Assembly (NCBI GenBank): GCA_001770205.1
Contig: MEQL01000052.1
Span: 1 to 64,000 of the forward strand
Length of the DNA: 64,000 bases
Reading direction: 5' to 3'
From: Bdellovibrionales bacterium RIFOXYD12_FULL_39_22
Lineage (GTDB): Bacteria > Bdellovibrionota > Bacteriovoracia > Bacteriovoracales > Bacteriovoracaceae
In this document: piece after piece, positions 37,327 to 46,476 of the stretch
How the letters are laid out: the number at the start of each line of letters is the position of its first letter
Position numbering within the stretch: the stretch's first letter is position 1
Notes under the pieces: model-generated
Databases searched by the model: none
What the model saw: only the letters and a program-made list of their open reading frames with translations
Told to the model about the DNA's origin: nothing
Position numbers and translations under genes: made by a program

Positions 37327-38721
37327 ATGGACAATAATAAATTTGATGCAATAGTTATTGGCAGTGGCCCAGCAGGAGAAGGTGCGGCGATGAAAATCGC
37401 CAAGGCCGGGAAAAAAGTTGCTATTATTGAAAAATTTCACACCATTGGTGGCTGCTCTGCCCACTTTGGAACCATTCCCAGCAAAGTTTTGCGACAATCC
37501 ATCCAAGAAATTACGGCCATAAAAAATAATCCGCTTTTTCAAAATTTAAAACTAGCAGATAATCTCAATATATCCTATCCACAATTGTTGCAACGATCTC
37601 ATGATGTGATTGCCGAACAAGTTAAAATGCGCATTGGTTTTTATAAACGTAACAACATTAAAATAATTCATGGACACGCTAAGTTTTTAGACACAAATAC
37701 CATCGAAATTGTTAGTAACGATGGAATTGGCCAAACCAGTTCCTATCAGGCAAATGCTTTTTTTATTGCCACTGGCTCGGCCCCATACCATCCTCCCAAT
37801 GTTGATTTTAGCAATTCACAAATTTTAGATAGCAACACCATTTTAAATCTTTCTGCTACTCCCAAATCACTTACCATTTACGGAGCAGGAGTAATTGGCT
37901 GTGAATACGCCTCCTTTTTTCAAATGCTGGGTGTCAGTGTAAACCTTATTAATACACAGTCACGCCTTTTGAATTTTCTTGATGATGAAATAACCGATGC
38001 CTTAGGCTACCATCTCCGAGAGCAAGGGGTAACTATCTATCACAACGAAACTTACGATAAAGTAGATGCTAAAAATGGCCAAGTTACAGTTACCCTCAAA
38101 TCTGGAAAAAGCATTCGCTCGGAATATCTTCTCTGGGCCAATGGCCGCGCTGGCAATACTCAAAATTTAGGACTGGCAAACATTTCGCTGGTAACAAACA
38201 ACCGAATGCAGTTAGATGTTAATGAGTTTTATCAAACCACTATTCCAACCATCTACGCTATAGGTGATGTTATTGGACATCCAAGTCTGGCCAGTGCCTC
38301 CTTTGATCAGGGCCGTTTTGCCGCAACTCATTTCGTAGAAGGTAGTTGCCAATATAAACTCAACCTAATTCCTACCGGGATCTATACTGCCCCAGAAATT
38401 AGCTCTATCGGAAAAACCGAACGAGAATTGACATCAGAAAAAATACCTTACGAGATTGGCCACTCTACTTTTAAAAATCTCACTCGTGCTCAAATAATTG
38501 GCACCGAAACAGGTATTTTAAAAATTCTTTTTCATCGTGAAAACTTGCAAATACTAGGGGTGCATTGTTTTGGATTAAATGCGGCCGAAATTATTCATAT
38601 TGGCCAAGTAGCAATGGCCCAAGGAGCAGATATAAATTCTCTTATTAATACCACCTTCAACTATCCAACAATGGCCGAAGCATATCGCATCGCTGCACTT
38701 AATGGCATCAACCGTCTATAG
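37327..38721 (+). CDS. sthA: Soluble (Si-specific) NAD(P)+ transhydrogenase
   Basis: 464 residues from ATG 37327; E. coli SthA has 466. A flavoprotein of the disulfide-reductase fold that lacks the second redox Cys. The N-terminal FAD motif GSGPAGEGA, the region [14 protein letters not shown] (compare GGGCTHWGTIPSK in E. coli), the second nucleotide motif [11 protein letters not shown], the FAD motif ([14 protein letters not shown]), and the dimer domain are all present. It balances NADPH and NADH pools. Twelve bases separate it from the U32 gene. Confidence 0.9.
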   Translation: MDNNKFDAIVIGSGPAGEGAAMKIAKAGKKVAIIEKFHTIGGCSAHFGTIPSKVLRQSIQEITAIKNNPLFQNLKLADNLNISYPQLLQRSHDVIAEQVKMRIGFYKRNNIKIIHGHAKFLDTNTIEIVSNDGIGQTSSYQANAFFIATGSAPYHPPNVDFSNSQILDSNTILNLSATPKSLTIYGAGVIGCEYASFFQMLGVSVNLINTQSRLLNFLDDEITDALGYHLREQGVTIYHNETYDKVDAKNGQVTVTLKSGKSIRSEYLLWANGRAGNTQNLGLANISLVTNNRMQLDVNEFYQTTIPTIYAIGDVIGHPSLASASFDQGRFAATHFVEGSCQYKLNLIPTGIYTAPEISSIGKTERELTSEKIPYEIGHSTFKNLTRAQIIGTETGILKILFHRENLQILGVHCFGLNAAEIIHIGQVAMAQGADINSLINTTFNYPTMAEAYRIAALNGINRL

Positions 38722-38733
38722 GATAAAATTGTA

Positions 38734-40881
38734 ATGGCCCTCTCAAAAAAAACTTCCTCGGAACTTCTGGCACCTGCCGGAGACTTTCAGGCGGCGCTGA
38801 CCGCTCTCTCTGCCAGGGCAGATGCTATTTATTTGGGCCTTAAAAACTTTTCGGCCAGAAAATCTGCCGCCAATTTTTCATTCCAGGAACTACAACGACT
38901 AAAAACAAAGACCTCGGCCAGTGGACAGAAAATCTACGTGACATTAAACACTATTATCAAAGAGGATGAATTCGAAGAACTATTCCAAACACTATCAACG
39001 CTTTCCGCAATCAAAGTTGATGCTGTCATTATTCAGGATATAGGTCTTCTCTATTTTATTAAAAAATATTTCCCGCAAATGGCAGTCCATGCCTCTACTC
39101 AGATGGCCATACACAACAGCGCAGGACTGGCCATGGCCTATGAATTAGGAATTAACCGCGTAGTTTTATCTCGCGAACTATCTTTTAATGATATTGGCCA
39201 GCTACGAAAAGAGCATCCCAAAATGGAGCTAGAGGTTTTTATCCATGGGGCCCTTTGCTACTCTTTTTCGGGAATGTGCCTGGCCTCGGGGTTATTACTT
39301 AATCGTTCTGGAAATCGCGGACGCTGCGCCCAGCTTTGTCGCAACTATTTTGAACACGACAATAACTATAAATTTTTTTTCTCCTGCAACGATCTGCATT
39401 TTGGCAAGGCCATTTTAAAACTGCAAGACATTGGGATTAATTCCTTTAAAATTGAAGGACGAATGAAACCTAAGGAGTATATCCAAACCACACTGGAGCT
39501 ATACCGTGCAATCTTAGATAACCCCTCCCTAACACCTGCAGAATACGAACAACTACTTCAAAAACAGTCTCTAACTTTTTCGCGAAAAAAAACCTTGGCC
39601 TATTTTCATAATAATCAAGGCAATGAGTTAATTAACAATACAAATTCTGGCCATCAAGGAATTGTTTTGGGCAGTGTAAGCAAAGTTGAAGGCAAAAATA
39701 TTTCCATCAAGCTGATAAATGATTTGCATAAAAACGATCTGATGCTTTTTTTAAAAAATGGTATCAACAAAGTGCGCTTCGTGGCATTTTCTTTGCGCAA
39801 TGTCAGTGGAAGGCCAGTAGATTTTGTTCCGGCCGGAGCTACCGCCATTACCTCCACCCAAAATTATGACACTCCTACTATCGGCACAGAGATCTTGCTA
39901 ATTGATCATCCGGCCAATGCCATTCCCGATATCGATCACAAGAAGATCCTACCAACTCCCATAGATATCAACTGCGAAATCATTGCCTCAGATAGTGATC
40001 TAAGCTTTGAAATAAATTCAACACCCAAATTACGCTACAAGTTCGACCTGCCCATGGAACCGGCCAGGGGAGAAAGTGATTTTTGCCAAATTCTTCAAGG
40101 TCACTTCGACGAGCATGGTGATTCACTCTACAAAATAGTGATCAAAAAATTTTTAAATCGCTCCAATTTGGTAGCATTGTTTGCTCGGCCTTCTGCCATT
40201 AAAAAGATCAAAAACGAACTCTATCACCAAATCGCTAGCGATATTGCCGATTATCAAATAAAACGCCTATCGCCTATCGACATTAAACTTTCACCACTGA
40301 CAGAAAATTTGACAACCTTTTTACAAACAAGGAAAAATCTCAATCCCCCAGCAAAAAATCTCCCGTTTGCCTCTCTTGATGATCTCCAAACGAATAACCT
40401 CACCAACTATGAACACACCACTTTTATCCCTCTACTGCCCATACTGCTTGATGAGGTAATATACTTTGAAGAACTTGAGCGTCTAATCAAAAAAAATAGT
40501 ACTCAACATTTTTGCCTTGGCATCAACAACCTCTCTCATCTACATCTAGTAAAAAAACTAAACAATACTAGCTTCTTTATAGACTTTTATTTCTATGTGG
40601 CAAATACCTACACCATTGCCCAATTAATCAATTTTATCCCCACCCCAATTTTTGTATACGCATGGGCGGAAGAGAAATCTTGGTCTAAGCAACTAATCGA
40701 AATAAAGGACAAACAATCATTGCCTCTTTTTATTTCTCAAGGATGTTATCATAAACATAATATGGAAAATGGACACTGTCCGCACCAATGCCCGAAAAAC
40801 TTTAACTACTCTTTAACTAATGGTAAAAAAAAATACCAAGTAATTATCAGCGATTGTCTAACCTACCTATTTGCTAATTAG
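38734..40881 (+). CDS. U32-family protein, RlhA-like
   Basis: 715 residues. The N-terminal U32 domain is clear: LLAPAGDFQAAL, ADAIYLGLKNFSAR, HASTQMAIHNSAG, VFIHGALCYSFSGMCLAS and NRGRCAQLCR. The three or four Cys in this last block would hold an iron-sulfur cluster. The long C-terminal extension (from about residue 300) and the C-terminal CYHKHNMENGHCPHQC cluster recall E. coli RlhA, which hydroxylates C2501 of 23S rRNA. U32 proteins carry out hydroxylation of RNA or ubiquinone, not proteolysis in most cases. Likely an rRNA or tRNA hydroxylase; the substrate is not certain. Cotranscribed with sthA. Confidence 0.75.
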   Translation: MALSKKTSSELLAPAGDFQAALTALSARADAIYLGLKNFSARKSAANFSFQELQRLKTKTSASGQKIYVTLNTIIKEDEFEELFQTLSTLSAIKVDAVIIQDIGLLYFIKKYFPQMAVHASTQMAIHNSAGLAMAYELGINRVVLSRELSFNDIGQLRKEHPKMELEVFIHGALCYSFSGMCLASGLLLNRSGNRGRCAQLCRNYFEHDNNYKFFFSCNDLHFGKAILKLQDIGINSFKIEGRMKPKEYIQTTLELYRAILDNPSLTPAEYEQLLQKQSLTFSRKKTLAYFHNNQGNELINNTNSGHQGIVLGSVSKVEGKNISIKLINDLHKNDLMLFLKNGINKVRFVAFSLRNVSGRPVDFVPAGATAITSTQNYDTPTIGTEILLIDHPANAIPDIDHKKILPTPIDINCEIIASDSDLSFEINSTPKLRYKFDLPMEPARGESDFCQILQGHFDEHGDSLYKIVIKKFLNRSNLVALFARPSAIKKIKNELYHQIASDIADYQIKRLSPIDIKLSPLTENLTTFLQTRKNLNPPAKNLPFASLDDLQTNNLTNYEHTTFIPLLPILLDEVIYFEELERLIKKNSTQHFCLGINNLSHLHLVKKLNNTSFFIDFYFYVANTYTIAQLINFIPTPIFVYAWAEEKSWSKQLIEIKDKQSLPLFISQGCYHKHNMENGHCPHQCPKNFNYSLTNGKKKYQVIISDCLTYLFAN

Positions 40882-40890
40882 AAAGTGAAG

Positions 40891-41991
40891 CTAAAGCAGA
40901 TGGGTAAATTCTTTTTTGCTTTTCAAAAAACTAACAACTTCTTTTACCCTTTGCGAATCCTTTTTAGGTAAAACCAAAAGTGCCTCATCATTTGAGACTA
41001 CAATCAAATCTTCTACATTAATTAGTGAAACAAATTGTTCTGGTGCAAAAATAATATTTCCGGAGGCATTTGCTAAAAAGTGTCCAGCATCTTTTACGAT
41101 AATATTTCCCTCTTGAGATGCTACAACCGCCTCTAACGCATCCCAAGATCCTAAATCATTCCAATCAAAGCGGGCCGGAATGGCCACCACTTCGCTAGAT
41201 TTTTCCATTATTGCGTAGTCAATCGACTCTGAAATAATTTGGCCATATACTGAAGTGAGTTTAATAAAATCATCCAATATCGCAAAGAGTTCCTCATAAA
41301 ACTTATAAATATAAGGAGCATTTTTCTTAAACTCGCTTAATAGTACTTCAATTGAGGCCACAAACATTCCGGCATTCCAAAAATAGTCACCACTAGCTAA
41401 ATATTCCTTGGCAGTTGCATAATCAGGTTTTTCTTTAAAACTTTTAACAAGAACGCCTCCTCCTTCAATTGCCTCACCTTTCTGAATATAGCCATAGCCG
41501 GTGTGGGGAAAATTTGGAGGTATTCCAATGGTTACTATTTTTCTTTGGGCCGCGGCCACTATTGTTGCATCTCTAACTACTTCGGCAAATCCTCTCTTAT
41601 TTAAAATAACATGATCAGCAGGAACAATGGCCACCACATCCCGCGCACTGGCACCCATTTTAAGTAGTTTTATTAGCGATAAAAATATGCATGGGGCAGT
41701 ATTCCGGCCAGCAGGTTCAAAAATAATTCCCTCCTTTCCAATCTCCTTCCCCGCACAATTTCGGGCCCAAGCTTCCTGTTCTTTGACAGTCACAATAAAA
41801 CGCCTATCCCGATCAACCACTCCATCAAAGCGCAACAACGTCTCTTGCAGTAATGATTTTTCGCTTACTAAATTCAAATATTGTTTCGGTCGCTTACTGG
41901 TGGATTCTGGCCAAAAACGAGTACCTGCTCCTCCGGCCATAACAAGGGCATAAAGATGGAAAGCTGGAATATTGTTTTTTTCCCCATTCAT
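40891..41991 (-). CDS. manC: Mannose-1-phosphate guanylyltransferase
   Basis: 366 residues, with only the guanylyltransferase domain (E. coli ManC is longer). Signature MAGGAGTRFWPES, RPKQYL, EPAGRNTAP, VPADHV, GYGYI, FKEKP, and the WNAGMF region. It makes GDP-mannose for polysaccharides. Its ATG overlaps the stop of the SPOR gene (TAATG), so translation is coupled. No other sugar-nucleotide gene is beside it. The symbol rests on the reaction. Confidence 0.85.
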   Translation of the reverse strand: MNGEKNNIPAFHLYALVMAGGAGTRFWPESTSKRPKQYLNLVSEKSLLQETLLRFDGVVDRDRRFIVTVKEQEAWARNCAGKEIGKEGIIFEPAGRNTAPCIFLSLIKLLKMGASARDVVAIVPADHVILNKRGFAEVVRDATIVAAAQRKIVTIGIPPNFPHTGYGYIQKGEAIEGGGVLVKSFKEKPDYATAKEYLASGDYFWNAGMFVASIEVLLSEFKKNAPYIYKFYEELFAILDDFIKLTSVYGQIISESIDYAIMEKSSEVVAIPARFDWNDLGSWDALEAVVASQEGNIIVKDAGHFLANASGNIIFAPEQFVSLINVEDLIVVSNDEALLVLPKKDSQRVKEVVSFLKSKKEFTHLL

Positions 41992-42710
41992 TAATCAAAT
42001 TTGCCAATAACGTAGTCAGTCCCTTGAAAAAGAGATTTCTCTTTTATGATATAGTTTTTGGCCTCTGATGCGGTACCGAAGATACCAAGACTGATGCGAA
42101 ACCAAACGCCTCGCTCTTTTAAATTTGTCTCGTTAATAATCGGATTATAACCACGCACTCTAAAACCGTCTGCAAATTTTTCAGCGTCCTCTAATTTGCG
42201 ATAAGAACCAAGTTGAATGGTGTATTTTCCAGACAATTCATCTTTTTTCTTTAAACTATCCAACATCTCTTTCGGAAGAGAACTCTCCTCTGCCATTCTA
42301 TCATTTTCTACTTCGACATTACTATCCGCTGGTAGTGCGGCAGTCTCTTCTTTTACTTCTACCTTTGCTATTTCCTCTTTTGCGTCTGTCCCAATATATT
42401 TGTCACCGCTTTTATTTAGTTTATCCAATTCCTCTCGCAATTTAGCATCACTATTATCTAAGACTTGCTTTTCATCTTCACTTACTTCTGCTCCAGAACT
42501 TTTTACTAAATCATCAACCGCCTCTTCTTGAGCAGACATCAAATCAATTTTCTGTCGATCAGCGGCAGTAATGCCTCCTGTCTCATATGAGTATTGTTTT
42601 CCAATTTTCACTCCCAACACAAAAGAGATAATGGCCACTAAGACCATAAAAATGAAAAGTAGTGCAATCTCTTTTTTGGCAAATACAAACAGTTTTGTTT
42701 TTTCATCCAT
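41991..42710 (-). CDS. SPOR-domain membrane protein
   Basis: 239 residues. One membrane helix near residues 13-35, an acidic, coiled-coil-like linker (about 45-155), then a C-terminal SPOR domain (about 163-236: YTIQLGSYRKLEDAEKFADGFRVRGY) that binds denuded septal peptidoglycan. Similar proteins take part in cell division. It precedes manC, sharing TAATG. Confidence 0.85.
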   Translation of the reverse strand: MDEKTKLFVFAKKEIALLFIFMVLVAIISFVLGVKIGKQYSYETGGITAADRQKIDLMSAQEEAVDDLVKSSGAEVSEDEKQVLDNSDAKLREELDKLNKSGDKYIGTDAKEEIAKVEVKEETAALPADSNVEVENDRMAEESSLPKEMLDSLKKKDELSGKYTIQLGSYRKLEDAEKFADGFRVRGYNPIINETNLKERGVWFRISLGIFGTASEAKNYIIKEKSLFQGTDYVIGKFD

Positions 42711-42787
42711 AAAAATAATCCGTTATTTAACGTGAAGTTATCACCTTAATTATACTGTAGCGCTGGTATTTAAAAAAGACTAAATCC

Positions 42788-42816
42788 AAAAAAAACATTC
42801 CTTAGTGTTTTACTGG
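42788..42816 (+). promoter_or_regulatory. Shared A-tract/TTAGT upstream motif, copy 2
   Basis: An A-run then CATTCCTTAGTGTTTTACTG lies about 95 bases before the pilin gene and closely matches the element at 8314-8343 before the nuclease gene. See the finding for alignment. Role inferred only. Confidence 0.35.
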
Positions 42817-42911
42817 GTCTTTATTTGTTCAAAAAGGCCCTCTAAATTTAGGCACGCTGAATGCAATATCGCAAATAACGACTTACCAACTATAAAACTA
42901 CAAGGAGCTTT

Positions 42912-43100
42912 ATGAAATCATTTTTAAAATACTTCAAAAAAATTTCAAACAATCAAGGGCAGGGAGTAATGGAGTACATAATAATCTCTAGTCTAATTGG
43001 CATCTTTTGCCTTGTGGCAGTTAAGCAGTTTGGCTCTGTGGTACAAACCCGCATAAATTACATGAAAACTTCCGTTGTAAAAAATATTCCCACAAAATAG
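42912..43100 (+). CDS. Flp-type (class IVb) pilin
   Basis: 62 residues. A basic leader ends in GQG, followed by VMEYIIISSLIGIF: Glu at the fifth residue after Gly and the E-Y pair are the mark of Flp/Tad major pilins, cut by a TadV/CpaA-type prepilin peptidase. AAGGAG precedes ATG at 42912. It is the first gene of the Tad-like locus and follows the shared promoter-like motif. The short length (Flp mature about 45-50 residues) is typical. Confidence 0.8.
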   Translation: MKSFLKYFKKISNNQGQGVMEYIIISSLIGIFCLVAVKQFGSVVQTRINYMKTSVVKNIPTK

Positions 43101-43102
43101 CA

Positions 43103-43384
43103 ATGATAGTCGTAATTGAAATTTTTTTTGCCACTCTTATCTTGATTACAACTGGCCTTGGCCTTGATCTTCTGCAAAAGGCCAGTTGTCAAAGTTCTAT
43201 TTTGCAAAACTCTTTTTCCCTAATTACAAAACAGTCAACAACCGATCTCAAGCCTTTATCCTCTCTTTCACGAAGTTCTTTTATCTGCGATTCGCCCTTA
43301 ATTATATCGGGTAATAAACCTAATCTGGTGGCGCGCTACCAAACCAATGTTGCCTTTAAAATGCACCTTGAGGGCAATTTATAA
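43103..43384 (+). CDS. Pseudopilin-like membrane protein of the Tad locus
   Basis: 93 residues. The protein opens with a hydrophobic segment (2-22) with a Glu at position 6, like a pilin helix lacking a leader, and has two Cys (29 and 63). I cannot assign a family. It starts three bases after the pilin stop, so it is in the same operon and probably is a minor pilin. Confidence 0.45.
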   Translation: MIVVIEIFFATLILITTGLGLDLLQKASCQSSILQNSFSLITKQSTTDLKPLSSLSRSSFICDSPLIISGNKPNLVARYQTNVAFKMHLEGNL

Positions 43385-43387
43385 TTT

Positions 43388-43984
43388 ATGACAAAAACTA
43401 TTTTTTTTAATACACGTGGGAATATTACTCTTTTAGGAATTTTTCTGGCCGTCATTTTGTCCGGAGTTATGACTATCACGATAAAAACAGTTCAAAAAAA
43501 TTATCTTGCGATTAAATCTCGCTCCAATACTTATCTTTGTATTAAAAACTTTACGCATAGTAGTAATTCCATTGTAAATACCGTTGGCAAGACGAACAGC
43601 ATTTTGCGATCTTTAAACCTCGCCAAAAAAATACCTAAACTTAAAATAGAAGCAGAGGCGGCAATCTTGGCCATTTATGCCGGCCAAAACATAGCTCATC
43701 TTGCATATTTGAAAAAGATAGCGCTATACCCTCGCTGCGCCTCGACAACTTCGGCAATTCTAGCGATAAAAACTCCATATCAACACGCTTTCGGAGTTCC
43801 GCTTCGAGATGCGAATGGAATTATAAAACCAAGGGCATTAAAATGGAAAATAGATATTCCTCTTTCTGGCCGATCAACACTTTCTTCCCTCTTTATCCAA
43901 CTAAAACTAGAACTAAACTCTCCTTTTTCTTCACAGCTTGTCGTCCAAAGTCGAGAAAACTCATTGCCGGCATTTCTGCAATAG
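43388..43984 (+). CDS. Tad-locus protein with N-terminal membrane segment
   Basis: 198 residues. One membrane segment near residues 14-32 (RGNITLLGIFLAVILSGV) with a pilin-like GNITLLGIF start, a Cys pair (51, 116), and a periplasmic part. This recalls the TadG/TadF minor components but no firm match is seen. Tightly packed with the pilin genes. Confidence 0.45.
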   Translation: MTKTIFFNTRGNITLLGIFLAVILSGVMTITIKTVQKNYLAIKSRSNTYLCIKNFTHSSNSIVNTVGKTNSILRSLNLAKKIPKLKIEAEAAILAIYAGQNIAHLAYLKKIALYPRCASTTSAILAIKTPYQHAFGVPLRDANGIIKPRALKWKIDIPLSGRSTLSSLFIQLKLELNSPFSSQLVVQSRENSLPAFLQ

Positions 43985-44118
43985 AAACTGCCATCTGGTT
44001 ATCGATTATCAGTGGCATTTTGTTAGTAAGTTTTAGTATCACACAAAAATTCATGGCCGCCTCTTTAATGGAAACCAAAAAATTTGAAAAAGAATGGAAT
44101 AGGCTAGAATATGAATAA
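43843..44118 (+). CDS. TadE-like pseudopilin, start uncertain
   Basis: The convincing part is the last about 50 residues: a basic stretch, then AG followed by ISAIETAIWLSIISGILL, with Glu at +5 after Gly as in type IV pilins, then a short tail. The only ATG in frame (43843) lies 140 bases inside the previous gene and gives an odd 44-residue leader. No ATG, GTG or TTG occurs closer; an ATT near 43964-43972 is possible. The start may be a rare codon or the gene may have a frameshift with the preceding one. Confidence 0.4.
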   Translation: MENRYSSFWPINTFFPLYPTKTRTKLSFFFTACRPKSRKLIAGISAIETAIWLSIISGILLVSFSITQKFMAASLMETKKFEKEWNRLEYE

Positions 44119-44641
44119 CGATTTAAAAGAAAAATTCCAAGAGCAACTGGCCGAAGACTTTAAGCAGTCAAAAAGAAAACAAAAATTTAAGTTGATTATG
44201 GCCATTCTATTCTCAAATCTTCTCCTGTTTATATTGATGGCCTCCGCTAATCCTAACAATAATAGTTGCCAAGCAGAGCACAATAACTTGTCTCCCAAAC
44301 ATCCTCATCATGTGGCCATCAAACTATCCTTGGAAGTACACATTCCAATAGAAGATATCAACTCGGAATATTCAGTGAGCATCTATGATGACAATTTAAA
44401 TTTATTAGTTGCCAGAGCATATCTCTCTTCACTTCCAAATAGCGAAGAAGTCGGTGATAGTTATGATACTAACAACGAAGGGCCCTTCTATCGCTTAGAA
44501 ATACCCACAACTGCTCTCTTGCCAGTAATTAATAACACTAAGGGTAAGCTACATGCCTATCCACCAGAAATGGCCAATAACATTAACAGACTACCTTCCC
44601 TGCCAACCACACAAGTGAGTACATATGAAATTATTTTTTAG
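44111..44641 (+). CDS. Tad-locus protein with one membrane segment
   Basis: 176 residues. A charged N-terminal cytoplasmic part (1-26), one membrane helix (27-45), and a periplasmic part with no known motif. Position suggests a role in pilus assembly similar to CpaB, but the SAF domain is not recognisable. Overlaps both neighbours by a few bases. Confidence 0.45.
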   Translation: MNNDLKEKFQEQLAEDFKQSKRKQKFKLIMAILFSNLLLFILMASANPNNNSCQAEHNNLSPKHPHHVAIKLSLEVHIPIEDINSEYSVSIYDDNLNLLVARAYLSSLPNSEEVGDSYDTNNEGPFYRLEIPTTALLPVINNTKGKLHAYPPEMANNINRLPSLPTTQVSTYEIIF

Positions 44642-44936
44642 TTTAACCAGTGCCATGTTTTTAACTTATACCCTTCATGCTCGAGATATTATTTTGGTGT
44701 CATATACTAAAGAAGCCGAATATGTTGCCAATTCTACAATTACCATACTTCGAGAACAGGAAAAAATCCCAGATTCCCTTATTACAAAAAGAGAGTCTAT
44801 AAACCCATGTCAAAAAATAGCTGAGGCCATTGTACAAATCTGCATTATAGACAGTGAACGCGTATTTTTCCCGGTGATAAAAAAAGAAATTATTCTATCT
44901 GCTTATCGGATTTTTAAACAAAAACAAATCGAATAA
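44625..44936 (+). CDS. Small exported Tad-locus protein
   Basis: 103 residues. Signal peptide (1-19, ending LHARD), then a mixed part with two Cys (near 62 and 72). No match recognised. It overlaps the preceding gene by 17 bp and lies 13 bp before the secretin-like gene. Confidence 0.45.
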   Translation: MKLFFSLTSAMFLTYTLHARDIILVSYTKEAEYVANSTITILREQEKIPDSLITKRESINPCQKIAEAIVQICIIDSERVFFPVIKKEIILSAYRIFKQKQIE

Positions 44937-44949
44937 ACACGAGGTATTT

Positions 44950-46476
44950 ATGAACTTTAGAAATCTGTTATTGCTTTACTATTTAGTGGCAGTTGGGTGT
45001 ATGGCGAATTTTGGCGTAGTTCCTTTAATTCGATTTTGTGCCTTGCGATCAGCTCCAACTTTTTTACGTTTTTTAGCTCTTCTTCTCTCGGTAACTTTAG
45101 TTCTTGAGGCCATTATAAAACTCCTAAGCTTTAATGATAAAAACGATCCAGGGAAAAGAGTATTTGTAACGTCCCCAATATTATCTGTCAAGTTGTTTGC
45201 CATCATCCCCATTATTACCATCGCATTTTGGCCAGTCCATTCTTGGGCATTGGATAATGGCCAGACCCAAAACGACATTGTCATTTCTATCGGAGAACAT
45301 TATGAACTTCCTCTGCCTAACATGAAGAAATTCACCATTGGCAACCATGAAGTACTTTCTCACAAACTTACCGAACAAAAGCGCTTAATAATCAAAGGAA
45401 TAAAACTCGGATATAGTGAATTGGTTGTTTGGGAACAAGCTGGTACTAAGCAAGAGTTCCAGGTATATATTCTTTCCAAAGAAAAGCAGCTAAAACTTTC
45501 TCATTACCTCCAAACCCTGCATAATTTTAATATTGATGCGACACTATCCGGCCCACTTATTGTCATTCGTGGAACTATCTCCTCACTTTCTCAGCTAAAA
45601 ATAATTCGGCAACTCACTAACAAGGCCCCCGACATTTTCCATCTAGCGGCGCACTTTAATCAGGCGCTTAGAAACGAAATAATTGGTGATATTTATAAAC
45701 AATTCTATGAACAATATATTGATCATATTATTTGCGAGGACAATCTTCTAGATATTAACTGTCGTTATACTGATACAAATGATGTTGATGAGAAGTTTTT
45801 AAGCATTATATCGCAGAAATATGGTGCAAATTTAGTCAAAATGGCCAGCAATGTCGCAGATAAAAAATATCTTCTTCGATTAAAAATAATTCAAATGGAA
45901 AAAATGAATGGTGAGGAACTGGGATTAGGACTCGACTCTATGTCCGGACAACTTTCCGATCTTTTCACTGGCGGACTAACGTCTCTACTAAAAAACAACT
46001 CCCTATTACTTGAAGAACAGGCCGTCGACATGTCTACTTTGGCCGAACCAGAAATTGTCATTATTCCAGGCAAAGAGGTTGAAATCGAAGTAGGAGGAGA
46101 TATTCCTCTGGCCATTAACAACCCTGATGACAACGACAAAAGAGTGCTTTTTTTTAAATTTGCCGGGATAAAAATAAAAATCAAAATTGAAAAGCACAAT
46201 GATAAATTTATGGCCAACTATAAAACCGAATTCTCCCGGCCAGGAGAAAATAACGACTCTGTAACCGGGAATAAAGAAAGTTCAGCGGCACTAGTGGCCA
46301 AAGGTACCCCATTGCAGTTATTTCAAATCGGCTTTAAAACAGTCGATAATGCAACTAGATCGCTACCGCTTATAAATAAGATCCCACTCATTAGAACAAT
46401 TTTTTCCTCAAAGTCTGGACATTCAAATCATAAAAAAATAAGCGGAATCATCCTTTTGGAGGAATATGAAATTTAA
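44950..46476 (+). CDS. CpaC/RcpA-like secretin with unusual N-terminus
   Basis: 508 residues. From about residue 107 it fits CpaC: a pilus-assembly N-terminal domain (IVISIGEHYELPLPNMKKFTIGN, then KGIKLGYSELVVW), and later a secretin-type segment (LAEPEIVIIPGKEVEIEVGGDIPL) and the end motif LPLINKIPLIRTIFSS. The first about 100 residues carry hydrophobic segments (about 5-27, 36-60 and 77-96), the last of which would be a normal signal peptide. A later GTG (near 45160) could give a standard start. CpaC forms the outer-membrane pore of Tad pili. The ATPase gene overlaps by 11 bp. Confidence 0.65.
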   Translation: MNFRNLLLLYYLVAVGCMANFGVVPLIRFCALRSAPTFLRFLALLLSVTLVLEAIIKLLSFNDKNDPGKRVFVTSPILSVKLFAIIPIITIAFWPVHSWALDNGQTQNDIVISIGEHYELPLPNMKKFTIGNHEVLSHKLTEQKRLIIKGIKLGYSELVVWEQAGTKQEFQVYILSKEKQLKLSHYLQTLHNFNIDATLSGPLIVIRGTISSLSQLKIIRQLTNKAPDIFHLAAHFNQALRNEIIGDIYKQFYEQYIDHIICEDNLLDINCRYTDTNDVDEKFLSIISQKYGANLVKMASNVADKKYLLRLKIIQMEKMNGEELGLGLDSMSGQLSDLFTGGLTSLLKNNSLLLEEQAVDMSTLAEPEIVIIPGKEVEIEVGGDIPLAINNPDDNDKRVLFFKFAGIKIKIKIEKHNDKFMANYKTEFSRPGENNDSVTGNKESSAALVAKGTPLQLFQIGFKTVDNATRSLPLINKIPLIRTIFSSKSGHSNHKKISGIILLEEYEI

